Notes: generated by a model not told the origin, from the letters alone. Numbered from the stretch's first letter, positions 1 to 5,165 are shown. The stretch: DNA of 12,868 nt from an uncultured Oscillibacter sp. (GCA_904393855.1 CAJFNE010000035.1:1-12868); one strand, 5' to 3'. Numbers and translations are program-made.

Positions 1-123
1 GCCGGTGACGCCCAGCAGCACCTGCTCCTTCAGCCCGTTCTCGATGCCCTCCGCCAGCTTGGCGATGGCCTGGGGCTGGTCGCCGGAGGGCTGGTATTCG
101 GATACGACTTCAAATTTCGGCAT
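1..123 (-). CDS. uvrB: UvrB, excinuclease ABC subunit B (N-terminal 41 codons, runs off the window)
   Basis: The minus strand reads MPKFEVVSEYQPSGDQPQAI at the N-terminus and continues to LLGVTG at the window edge. This is the highly conserved UvrB start (SEYxPxGDQPxAI, then the Walker A loop GVTGSGKT, whose first residues are present). UvrB is the DNA-dependent ATPase that receives damaged DNA from UvrA and positions UvrC in nucleotide excision repair. The start is ATG at 121-123, preceded by GCGGAGAA nine bases upstream. The gene has a long leader: the best promoter is at 545-573, about 415 nt upstream, and the leader carries a second truncated copy of this same gene start. Only the 5' end is visible, so completeness cannot be judged. 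Identity is sure from sequence alone. Confidence 0.94.
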   Translation of the reverse strand, partial: MPKFEVVSEYQPSGDQPQAIAKLAEGIENGLKEQVLLGVTG

Positions 124-281
124 AGGCAAATTCTCCGCAGTGATTTTCCAATATGGACCGGGGACCAGCCCAGGGGGCCAACGGCCCCCCGCCGCGTCAG
201 CGGCGTACAAGCGTTTTGCCTTAGGCAAAACCTTGGACCGGGCGGGCTCTGCCTGCCCGGTCTATTCCCATCACGGGGCCC
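83..281 (-). repeat. Tandem duplication, proximal copy (A): uvrB start plus hairpin-rich leader
   Basis: This segment and 311-529 are diverged copies of one unit. Bases 104-155 are identical to 332-383 (52 nt, covering the uvrB ATG, its ribosome site and the upstream text), and 191-220 is identical to 438-467 (30 nt). Copy A contains consecutive hairpins: GGGGGCC/GGCCCCC at 173-189, GCCGC-gtca-GCGGC at 191-204, GTTTTGCCT-t-AGGCAAAAC at 213-231, and CCGGGC..GCCCGG at 238-260. The unit is mostly non-coding leader except for the true uvrB codons at 83-123. Confidence 0.85.
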
Positions 282-351
282 CCGCAAAAGCGCGGCTTTT
301 GTGGGGCTCCCCGGAGGGCTTGTATTCAGAAACGACTTCAAATTTCGGCAT
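271..351 (-). pseudogene. Truncated second copy of the uvrB start (26-codon upstream ORF)
   Basis: ATG at 349-351 opens MPKFEVVSEYKPSGEP, which matches the real UvrB start at 13 of its first 14 residues. The frame then leaves UvrB sequence inside a GC-rich hairpin and stops at TGA 271-273. The ribosome site and spacing are identical to those of the real gene because 332-383 duplicates 104-155. The two ATGs are 228 nt apart, a multiple of three. It lies in the uvrB leader downstream of the predicted promoter, so ribosomes would probably load here first. It is either a passive duplication scar or an upstream ORF that tunes uvrB translation; the sequence cannot decide. Confidence 0.75.
280..306. 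repeat. Hairpin at the junction of the two uvrB-leader copies
   Basis: CCCCGCAAAAGC pairs with GCTTTTGTGGGG around a three-base GCG loop: twelve pairs with one G-T wobble. It sits exactly where the second uvrB-start copy loses similarity to UvrB, so it marks the duplication junction. No T-tract follows on either strand, so a terminator role is unlikely. Confidence 0.6.
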
Positions 352-529
352 AGGCAAATTCTCCGCAGTGATTTTCCAATATGAGCCGGGGGGCGCGGGC
401 CCCGCGCCGAATATGAGCCGGGGGGCGCGGGCCCCGCGCCGCGTCAGCGGCGTACAAGCGTTTTGCCCCGGGCAAACCCTTGGACCGGGCGGGCTCCGCC
501 TGCCCGGTTTATTCCAAGCACGGGCCCCT
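311..529 (-). repeat. Tandem duplication, distal copy (B) of the uvrB start and hairpin leader
   Basis: Diverged copy of 83-281. It keeps the same order of elements: uvrB codons, ribosome site, the GCCGC-gtca-GCGGC hairpin (438-451), the TTTGCCC-c-GGGCAAA hairpin (462-476) and the CCGGGC..GCCCGG hairpin (485-507). It carries an extra internal 32-bp tandem duplication (378-441). The central pair of the TTTTGCC hairpin is T-A in copy A and C-G in copy B, a compensatory change that keeps pairing. Confidence 0.85.
378..441. repeat. Perfect 32-bp tandem repeat (2 copies) with a GC-palindrome
   Basis: Bases 378-409 and 410-441 are identical. Each copy begins AATATGAGCC and contains the near-perfect palindrome GCGCGGGCCCCGCGC. 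The lack of any difference between copies suggests a recent or gene-converted duplication inside the older duplication. It lies in the untranslated uvrB leader. Confidence 0.9.
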
Positions 530-544
530 GATACACTCGCTCCG

Positions 545-573
545 ATTATATCACCGGCTCTCCCGAATTGCAA
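545..573 (-). promoter_or_regulatory. Sigma-A promoter for uvrB
   Basis: On the minus strand, TTGCAA (568-573), a 17-bp spacer and TATAAT (545-550). Transcription would start near 538, giving uvrB a leader of about 415 nt that contains both copies of the hairpin unit. It is back-to-back with the promoter at 610-638. Confidence 0.75.
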
Positions 574-609
574 ACATTTGTTCTATATTCCCCACCCGCC
601 CGCGACCGC

Positions 610-638
610 TTGCGAAAGCCCCCATCCCATGGTAGAAT
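610..638 (+). promoter_or_regulatory. Sigma-A promoter for the acetyltransferase gene
   Basis: TTGCGA (610-615), a 17-bp spacer and TAGAAT (633-638). Transcription would start near 645 and produce a leader of about 110 nt before the ATG at 758, enough for a short upstream ORF. Divergent from the uvrB promoter, with 36 bp between the two -35 boxes. Confidence 0.7.
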
Positions 639-672
639 ATCGTCATCTGTAAATCGACAGGGAGGCGTTCCT

Positions 673-732
673 ATGCGGGAAATGCGGAAAAGAAGGGCGA
701 TCGCCACGGCGGGAGCCAGGAACAGGAGGTGA
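673..732 (+). CDS. Possible 19-residue leader peptide upstream of the acetyltransferase
   Basis: ATG at 673 is preceded by GGGAGG with a spacing of seven bases and opens MREMRKRRAIATAGARNRR, ending at TGA 730-732. The peptide is strongly basic, with seven arginines, several of them AGG/AGA codons. It lies wholly inside the predicted leader RNA of the acetyltransferase gene and ends 25 nt before its start. Short leader ORFs of this kind regulate many antibiotic-resistance genes (erm, cat, vga) by ribosome stalling. Here that is only inference: I see no clear alternative hairpins that hide the downstream ribosome site. Confidence 0.3.
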   Translation: MREMRKRRAIATAGARNRR

Positions 733-757
733 TGCTATTTTCGACTAGGAGGTTTCT

Positions 758-1417
758 ATGCATTCATATCCCGATCCCAACGTGGTGTTCCCCAACGACT
801 ATGGGACCACCTGTTTTCTGAAAAACGTGATCACCGCCCCCAACATCCAGGTGGGCGACTACACCTACTATGACGACCCCGTGGACCCCACCGCCTTTGA
901 GCGGAACAACGTCCTCTTCAACTGGCCGGAGTTCGGGGACCGGCTGATCATCGGCAAATTCTGCGCCATCGCCAGCGGCGTGCAGTTCGTGATGGGTAGC
1001 GCCAACCACCGTATGTGCAGCATCAGCACCTACCCCTTCCACGTCTTCGGCGGCGCCTGGGAGTCGCACACTCCGCCCCACCTGTCCCAGCTCCCTTTCA
1101 AGGGGGACACCGTGGTGGGCAACGACGTGTGGCTGGGCCGGGAGAGCGTCGTCATGCCCGGCGTCCGCATCGGGGACGGCGCCATTGTGGCCGCCTGCTC
1201 CGTGGTGACCCGGGACGTGCCGCCCTACACGCTGGTGGGCGGGAATCCCGCCCGGGAGATCCGCAAGCGGTTCGACCCGGAGCTCACCGCATTGCTGCTG
1301 GAGCTGCGCTGGTGGGACTTTTCGCCGGAACGGCTGGACGCTTTCCTGCCCACCCTGTGCAGCGGCGATCTGGACGCGGTCCGAGAGACGATCCGGCACA
1401 TGCTGGGCAAGGCATAG
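758..1417 (+). CDS. Vat/CatB-type xenobiotic O-acetyltransferase (left-handed beta-helix)
   Basis: A 219-residue protein of the hexapeptide-repeat xenobiotic acetyltransferase family, which transfers acetyl from acetyl-CoA to streptogramin A (Vat) or chloramphenicol (CatB). It matches the Vat pattern along its length: VGDYTYYDD (32-40), IGKFCAIASGV (65-75), the catalytic histidine in ANHRM (His84), STYPFHVFG (90-98), KGDTVVGNDVWLG (115-127), hexapeptide repeats MPGVRIGDGAIVAACSVV (133-150), GGNPAREIRKRF (161-172) and a C-terminal helical cap with RWW. Length equals the family's usual 205-220. AGGAGG sits five bases before ATG 758. It is a single gene with its own promoter and terminator. Chromosomal relatives are often uncharacterised, so the drug substrate is not certain. 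Confidence 0.88.
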   Translation: MHSYPDPNVVFPNDYGTTCFLKNVITAPNIQVGDYTYYDDPVDPTAFERNNVLFNWPEFGDRLIIGKFCAIASGVQFVMGSANHRMCSISTYPFHVFGGAWESHTPPHLSQLPFKGDTVVGNDVWLGRESVVMPGVRIGDGAIVAACSVVTRDVPPYTLVGGNPAREIRKRFDPELTALLLELRWWDFSPERLDAFLPTLCSGDLDAVRETIRHMLGKA

Positions 1418-1425
1418 CACATTCA

Positions 1426-1451
1426 GGCGGCCCCTGCGGGCGCCGCTTTTT
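1426..1451 (+). terminator. Intrinsic terminator after the acetyltransferase gene
   Basis: GCGGC-CCC, loop TGC, GGG-(c)-GCCGC with one bulge, followed by five T (1447-1451). It lies between the convergent acetyltransferase and radC genes. Confidence 0.7.
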
Positions 1452-1467
1452 CCTTGCCCACCACGTT

Positions 1468-2148
1468 CTACCGCGTCAGGTACCCGCTCTCGGAAAAGGA
1501 AATGAAATCCCGGTCCGCCACGATGATATGGTCCGACAGGGGCACGTCGATGGTGGCCAGGGCCGCCTGGACCTGCTCCGTGGCCGCGAAATCCTCCTGG
1601 GAGGGCTGGGCAATGCCGCTGGGGTGGTTGTGGGCCAGGATCACGGCACTGGCGGAGTTCAGAATCGCGTTCTCCACGATCTTGCGGACATCCAGCGGGG
1701 CGGAGCCGACACCGCCCTCTCCCAGCCGCTTGCACACCAGGAGCTTGCCTTTTCGGTCCAGACACAGCTGGTAGAGGACCTCGTGGGTCTCCCCGGCGAA
1801 GTGCTCCATCAGGTAAGCGCCCGCCTTGGCGGCGGTGTTCAGGATCAGATCCTGCCGGTGGGCGTCCGCCAGACGGGCCTTGTGGCACAGCCGGGGCACC
1901 AGCTTCAGGAGGATCGCGGCGCTCTCCCCGATGCCGTCCACCTTCTGCAGGTCCTCCACCGGCGCGGCCAGCACACCGGAGAGGGACCCGTAGCGATCCA
2001 TCAGGGCATGGGCGATGGGATTGGTGTCCCGCCGGGGGATGGCGTAGTAGAGCAGCAGCTCAAGCGCCTCGTGGTCCGCAAAGCTGTCCAGCCCGCCCCG
2101 CAGGAACCGCTCCCGCATCTTCTCCCTGTGCCCGTCGTGGATGCCCAT
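1468..2148 (-). CDS. radC: RadC/JAB-domain protein
   Basis: A 226-residue protein, the normal RadC length. It has an N-terminal UPF0758 region, a helix-hairpin-helix segment KVDGIGESAAILLKLVPRL (69-87) and the C-terminal JAMM metalloprotease-like domain with HNHPSG (His173, His175), an aspartate in SQED (Asp186) and an upstream glutamate in THEVLYQ (Glu123), so the metal site is complete. RadC was once named for DNA repair, but its biochemical role is unsettled; relatives are linked to natural transformation and mobile elements. GAGGAGG lies five bases before ATG 2146-2148. It has its own promoter at 2205-2233 and is convergent with the acetyltransferase gene. Nothing is missing. Confidence 0.94.
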   Translation of the reverse strand: MGIHDGHREKMRERFLRGGLDSFADHEALELLLYYAIPRRDTNPIAHALMDRYGSLSGVLAAPVEDLQKVDGIGESAAILLKLVPRLCHKARLADAHRQDLILNTAAKAGAYLMEHFAGETHEVLYQLCLDRKGKLLVCKRLGEGGVGSAPLDVRKIVENAILNSASAVILAHNHPSGIAQPSQEDFAATEQVQAALATIDVPLSDHIIVADRDFISFSESGYLTR

Positions 2149-2204
2149 GGGTACCTCCTCCCGGCCGCCGCCTCCGGCTCGGCCATTTTTTATATGAGCG
2201 AATT

Positions 2205-2233
2205 ATTATACCACATCCTCCCGCTCTTCTCAA
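2205..2233 (-). promoter_or_regulatory. Sigma-A promoter for radC
   Basis: Minus strand TTGAGA (2228-2233), a 17-bp spacer, TATAAT (2205-2210). The start of transcription would be about 50 nt upstream of the radC ATG. Confidence 0.78.
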
Positions 2234-2278
2234 GGTGTTTTGCTCTGTAAAATTCTGCGGAAGTCTGCTTTCGCCCGG

Positions 2279-2307
2279 TTGACAGAAGCAAAATTTTAGC
2301 ATAATAT
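2279..2307 (+). promoter_or_regulatory. Sigma-A promoter for the M-box/mgtE transcript
   Basis: TTGACA (2279-2284), a 17-bp spacer, TAATAT (2302-2307). It lies about 40 bp upstream of the conserved M-box core and back-to-back with the radC promoter. Confidence 0.8.
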
Positions 2308-2344
2308 AAACAATGACATAGATCTCTGCAAACTGCAGATCATA

Positions 2345-2500
2345 ACATCCGGTAGGTAAGGCTACCACAGGGATATGGATCGCTGCCGCGAAATGATGGA
2401 GACATCATCAGATGGTTTGAACAGGCGATATCGAACACGAAGGTATCATCTAACGCGATTTCACCGCCTTGTGAGGCTAAAGCTTGTACGGTTGCGCGCC
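2345..2500 (+). promoter_or_regulatory. M-box (ykoK) magnesium riboswitch
   Basis: The text from 2345 follows the M-box consensus: CATCCGGTAGGTAAGGCTAC (2345-2364, with a GGTAG/CTACC stem), then ATATGGATCGCTGCC, a GAAATGATG-gaga-CATCAT stem (2393-2408), GGTTTGAACAGGC, CGAACACGAAGG, and TATCATCTAACGC near 2443-2455. M-box RNAs bind several Mg2+ ions and compact, which frees a terminator hairpin and switches off Mg2+ transport genes. The location between a promoter and mgtE with a terminator at 2522-2557 is the expected arrangement. The exact 5' and 3' limits are approximate. Confidence 0.9.
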
Positions 2501-2521
2501 TTCTGGCATCAGAGGGCTTCT

Positions 2522-2557
2522 CCCAGTCGTATCGGATGGATCGGCTGGGTCGTTTTT
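2522..2557 (+). terminator. Riboswitch-controlled intrinsic terminator before mgtE
   Basis: CCCAGTCG (2522-2529) pairs with CGGCTGGG (2542-2549), eight pairs with one G-U, followed by TCGTTTTTATTTT. It ends 20 nt before the mgtE start. It is expected to form when Mg2+ is high. A further stem CCTTCTG/CAGAGGG just upstream (about 2499-2516) may belong to the switching region. Confidence 0.85.
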
Positions 2558-2583
2558 ATTTTAGAGAGAGGAGGTCACGCGCC

Positions 2584-3966
2584 ATGCTGGAACTGGAGAC
2601 TGAGCGGACGGAACTGCTGGAAAAAATTGAGGATCTGCTGGAGCGAAAACAGTACGCCCAGCTGCGGGACCTCCTGCTGCCGCTGGAGGCCCAGGACATC
2701 GCCGTGCTGTGCGGGGAGCTGGACGACCGGGTCCCCCTGGTGTTCCGGCTGCTGCCCAAGGAGCAGGCGGCGGAGGTGTTCGTGGAGCTGGACTCCGACG
2801 AGCAGGAGCTGCTGATCCGCAGCTTTTCCAACACGGAGCTGAAAGAAGTGCTGGACGAGCTGTACCTGGACGACACCGTGGACATCGTGGAGGAGATGCC
2901 CGCGGGCGTGGTCAAGCGCATCCTGCAGCACTCGGACCCGGAGACCCGTAAGAGCATCAACGAAATTTTAAAGTACCCGGAGGACTCCGCCGGCAGCATC
3001 ATGACCACGGAGTTTGTGGACCTGAAAGAGACCATGACGGTGGAGGACGCCCTGAAGCGCATCCGCCGCACCGGTCCGGACAAGGAGACCATCAACATCT
3101 GCTACGTCATCGACGACCGGCGGCACCTGCTGGGCTATCTCTCCATTCGGACCCTGCTGCTCTCCGAGGAGGACGACATCATCGGAGAGATCATGGACAC
3201 CAACGTGATCTCCGCCAACACCCTGGACGACCAGGAGGATGTGGCCCAAACCCTGAACAAGTACGACTTCCTGGCCCTGCCGGTGGTGGACACGGAGAAC
3301 CGGCTGGTGGGCATCGTCACCGTGGACGACGCCATGGACGTTCTGCAGGAGGAGGCCACCGAGGATATCGAAAAGATGGCGGCCATCCTGCCTGGCGACA
3401 AGCCGTACCTGAAAACCGGCGTCATTGAGACCTGGAAGGCCCGGACCCCCTGGCTGATGCTGCTGATGCTCTCCGCCACCTTCACCGGAATGATCCTGAC
3501 CCACTTTGAGAATTCCCTGGCGGCGGTGCCGGTGCTGACGTCCTATATTCCCATGCTCTCTGGCACCGGCGGCAACAGCGGCACCCAGGCCTCCACCGCG
3601 GTCATCCGCGCCCTGTCCCTGGGGGAGGTGCGCTTCGGCGACCTGCTGCGGGTGGTGTGGAAGGAGTGCCGGGTGGCCCTGGTCTGCGGCCTCTGCCTGG
3701 CCATCGCCAACTTTGCCAAGATGATGGCGGTGGACCGCTGGCTGCTGGGGAACCCCTCCGTGACGCCAGCGGTGGCGGCGGTGGTGTGCTCCACTCTGGT
3801 GGGCACCGTGGCCTGCGCCAAGCTGGTGGGCGCCTCCCTGCCCATCCTGGCGGAGAAGATCGGCTTCGACCCGGCGGTGATGGCCTCGCCCTTCATCAGC
3901 ACCATCGTGGACGCCCTGTCCCTGCTAATTTACTTCCGCTTTGCCATCTGGATTTTGGGAATATAA
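2584..3966 (+). CDS. mgtE: MgtE magnesium transporter
   Basis: A 460-residue Mg2+ channel of the inner membrane, close to the usual 450. The order is the cytosolic MgtE N-domain of helical repeats (about 1-130), two CBS domains (about 135-195 and 200-260) that sense cytosolic Mg2+, a plug helix near 262-280, and five membrane helices (about 288-460). The signature PMLSGTGGNSGTQAS (323-337) is intact, and the last helix contains FISTIVDALSLLIYF with Asp443 at the place of the pore aspartate of Thermus MgtE. The frame is open upstream to 2536, but the start chosen is ATG 2584 because AGGAGG (2569-2574) lies nine bases before it and the upstream part overlaps the terminator. Regulated by the M-box. 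Single-gene transcript ending at 3977-4008. Confidence 0.96.
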   Translation: MLELETERTELLEKIEDLLERKQYAQLRDLLLPLEAQDIAVLCGELDDRVPLVFRLLPKEQAAEVFVELDSDEQELLIRSFSNTELKEVLDELYLDDTVDIVEEMPAGVVKRILQHSDPETRKSINEILKYPEDSAGSIMTTEFVDLKETMTVEDALKRIRRTGPDKETINICYVIDDRRHLLGYLSIRTLLLSEEDDIIGEIMDTNVISANTLDDQEDVAQTLNKYDFLALPVVDTENRLVGIVTVDDAMDVLQEEATEDIEKMAAILPGDKPYLKTGVIETWKARTPWLMLLMLSATFTGMILTHFENSLAAVPVLTSYIPMLSGTGGNSGTQASTAVIRALSLGEVRFGDLLRVVWKECRVALVCGLCLAIANFAKMMAVDRWLLGNPSVTPAVAAVVCSTLVGTVACAKLVGASLPILAEKIGFDPAVMASPFISTIVDALSLLIYFRFAIWILGI

Positions 3967-3976
3967 GGGAAATCGA

Positions 3977-4008
3977 AAGAGGAGCCTCACGGCTCCTCTT
4001 GATCTTTT
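3977..4008 (+). terminator. mgtE terminator, overlapping the 3' end of the convergent RHH gene
   Basis: AAGAGGAGCC (3977-3986), loop TCAC, GGCTCCTCTT (3991-4000): ten perfect pairs, followed by GATCTTTT. On the minus strand the same stem is followed by TTTCGATTT, so it may serve both convergent genes. It includes the last codons and stop of the RHH gene. Confidence 0.8.
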
Positions 4009-4196
4009 ACAATGCAGTTATTTGCGGCGTACTCTAAGAAGATTCCAATGAGTTCGTTTCGGGTCCTTCCCGTTCTCTTGGAAATCTCATCCAGTTTATC
4101 CACGGTCTCCTGTTTGACCCTGACCGAGAATGTATGGTATCCGTCCGGCTTTTTTTTCGCACTTTTAGGCTTCGGGCCTATAATTAAATCGGACAT
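3987..4196 (-). CDS. Ribbon-helix-helix (CopG/Arc-like) DNA-binding protein
   Basis: A 69-residue basic protein. After a lysine-rich N-terminus (PKPKSAKKKPDG, 9-19) comes a ribbon-helix-helix pattern: strand HTFSVRVK (21-28), helix ETVDKLDEISKRTG (30-43), turn, and helix RNELIGIFLEYAANN (46-60). Such proteins bind DNA as dimers through the paired strand and usually repress their own or nearby genes. AGGTGA lies five bases before ATG 4194-4196. It is divergent from the small Cys-rich gene across an AT-rich gap with an inverted repeat, a likely operator. Base use is more AT-rich than in mgtE, which could mean acquisition. No toxin partner is seen, so it is not obviously an antitoxin. The family call is good; its target is unknown. 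Confidence 0.8.
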   Translation of the reverse strand: MSDLIIGPKPKSAKKKPDGYHTFSVRVKQETVDKLDEISKRTGRTRNELIGIFLEYAANNCIVKDQEEP

Positions 4197-4229
4197 GATA
4201 TCACCTGCTTCCTGTTTTGTATTTTACAC

Positions 4230-4260
4230 TTGATTTCCCCGAAAATATATGGTATATAAT
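4230..4260 (+). promoter_or_regulatory. Probable promoter for the Cys-rich small gene
   Basis: TTGATT (4230-4235), then TATATA (4253-4258, 17-bp spacing) or TATAAT (4255-4260, 19-bp spacing). The -10 region overlaps the inverted repeat at 4255-4277, so occupation of that repeat would block RNA polymerase. Confidence 0.55.
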
Positions 4261-4284
4261 TTATAACATAAATTGTATAACATA
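4255..4284. promoter_or_regulatory. AT-rich inverted repeat with a nested direct repeat, candidate RHH operator
   Basis: TATAATTTAT (4255-4264) and ATAAATTGTA (4268-4277) form an inverted repeat with one mismatch around three bases. TATAACATA also occurs twice (4262-4270 and 4276-4284), 14 bp apart. The element lies between the divergent RHH and Cys-rich genes and overlaps the predicted -10. Ribbon-helix-helix dimers bind short repeats of this size cooperatively, so an operator is a reasonable inference. Confidence 0.5.
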
Positions 4285-4302
4285 TATATGGAGGAGATTT
4301 AG

Positions 4303-4488
4303 ATGCCCGCTTCTACTTCGACCAACACCTGTTCTGACTGCCGGTACTTTCACCAGCATTATGTCCGGCACCGCAACGGGGCGTACGGGAAAACCGGGTT
4401 CGGACACTGTTCCCATCCCCGGATAAAAAGCCGAAAACCGGACGTCCCCGCCTGTGACAAATTTTTACCGCGCCCGGACCATACATAA
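4303..4488 (+). CDS. Small Cys-rich, putative zinc-binding protein
   Basis: A 61-residue protein with GGAGGAG six bases before ATG 4303. Cysteines fall as CSDC (10, 13), GHCSHP (36) and PACDKF (51), with the conserved-looking stretch CRYFHQHYV (13-21). The spacing C-x2-C-x22-C-x14-C suggests a single zinc knuckle; His35 and His38 could also bind. I do not recognise a characterised member and assign no function. It follows an AT-rich promoter region shared with the divergent RHH gene, and the DUF1540 gene, another small Cys-rich protein, starts 69 nt downstream. Good ribosome site and patterned cysteines make it a real gene. Confidence 0.7.
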   Translation: MPASTSTNTCSDCRYFHQHYVRHRNGAYGKTGFGHCSHPRIKSRKPDVPACDKFLPRPDHT

Positions 4489-4557
4489 CCCGCCCGTTCC
4501 TGCGCACACTACCTCACGGCGGAACGCCAATACTTTTCACGCAGGAGGAATTCTATC

Positions 4558-4728
4558 ATGGCTAACAACTGCACGCCGAACCAGAGCATCAAGTGCACGG
4601 TGAACAACTGCGCCAACCACTGCCAGGACGCCAACTACTGCAGCCTCAACAGCATCCAGGTGGGCACCCACGAGACCAACCCCACCGAGATCAAGTGCAC
4701 CGACTGCGAGAGCTTCAAGCTGAGATAA
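4558..4728 (+). CDS. DUF1540-domain protein
   Basis: A 56-residue protein beginning MANNCTPNQSIKCTVNNC, with seven cysteines (5, 13, 18, 22, 28, 47, 50) and the ending KCTDCESFKLR. The pattern I-x-C-x-V-x-N-C, then YC-x4-I-x-V, then C-x-D-C-x-S-F is that of the DUF1540 family, small Clostridia proteins thought to bind metal through the cysteines; some relatives are found in spores. AGGAGG lies eight bases before ATG 4558. No clear promoter is seen in 4489-4557, so it may be read from the promoter at 4230. A stable hairpin (4745-4782) separates it from the TauE/SafE pair. Confidence 0.85.
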   Translation: MANNCTPNQSIKCTVNNCANHCQDANYCSLNSIQVGTHETNPTEIKCTDCESFKLR

Positions 4729-4744
4729 CCCTGCAGCCCCTGCG

Positions 4745-4782
4745 GGAGCCCTGGGGAAGCGCTGCCGCCTCCCCAAGGCTCC
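4745..4782 (+). other. Long RNA hairpin between the DUF1540 gene and the permease genes
   Basis: GGAGCC / GGCTCC, TGGGGA / TCCCCA and GCG / CGC stack around a CTGC loop with only two single-base mismatches (38 nt in all). No T-tract follows, so simple termination is unlikely. It may be a processing or stability element, or it may reduce expression of the downstream permease genes. Confidence 0.5.
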
Positions 4783-4811
4783 TCCTACATAGCTTGCAAG
4801 GGGGCGGTGTA

Positions 4812-5165
4812 ATGAAATCCAGGGGACCGGCGCGGATCGCCGGGGCGGCGGCAGGCCTGGCCAACGGCCTCTTCGGCGGAGGCGGCGGCATGGTGTTCCT
4901 GCCCATCCTCTCCCGGTTCGGCAAACTGGACCAGCGGCAGCTCTACGCCACCTGCGTGGGGGTGATCTTCCCGGTGTGCCTGGTGTCCGCCGCCGTGTAC
5001 CTGCTGCGGGGCGGCGTCTCCCTGACGGCAGCCCTGCCGTATCTCGCGGGCGGACTGATCGGCGGCTGGCTGGGCGGGAAGCTCTATGGGAAAGTCCCCA
5101 CGAAGCTGCTCAAGTGGCTTTTTGCCGCCTTCCTCTTCTACGCGGGGGGGAAGTATCTGCTGTGA
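4812..5165 (+). CDS. Half-size TauE/SafE-family permease subunit, first half
   Basis: A 117-residue membrane protein with about four helices (around 8-35, 47-66, 72-92, 99-116). It carries the TauE/SafE glycine motif GLANGLFGGGGGMVFLPIL (15-33), then LDQRQLYATC (39-48) and ALPYLAGGLIGGWLGGKL (74-91). Full TauE/SafE proteins, exporters of sulfite, sulfoacetate and related anions, have about 250 residues in two repeated halves; this is one half. AGGGGGCGG precedes ATG 4812. The next gene starts inside its stop codon (GTGA), so translation is coupled. Substrate cannot be read from sequence. Confidence 0.82.
   Translation: MKSRGPARIAGAAAGLANGLFGGGGGMVFLPILSRFGKLDQRQLYATCVGVIFPVCLVSAAVYLLRGGVSLTAALPYLAGGLIGGWLGGKLYGKVPTKLLKWLFAAFLFYAGGKYLL

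Noticed and set aside
173..260. Possible CRISPR-like or terminator array from the run of hairpins in the uvrB leader
   Set aside because: No regular spacers or repeat units of CRISPR length, no cas genes, and the stems lack T-tracts.
5..652. Long open frame on the plus strand across the uvrB leader
   Set aside because: It reads through both hairpin copies and antisense to uvrB. The product is compositionally odd and internally repeated only because the DNA is duplicated; no ribosome site is seen.
764..1888. 374-codon minus-strand frame opposite the acetyltransferase and across radC
   Set aside because: Its translation is low-complexity Gly/Arg/Pro text typical of a GC-rich shadow frame, and both genes beneath it are clear family members.
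3987..4488. Toxin-antitoxin pair (RHH antitoxin with the Cys-rich protein as toxin)
   Set aside because: The genes are divergent rather than in one operon, and the Cys-rich protein has no toxin-like motif.
4593..4811. Upstream extension of the first permease frame
   Set aside because: It overlaps the DUF1540 gene out of frame and encodes Gln/Arg-rich text; ATG 4812 begins the membrane protein proper.
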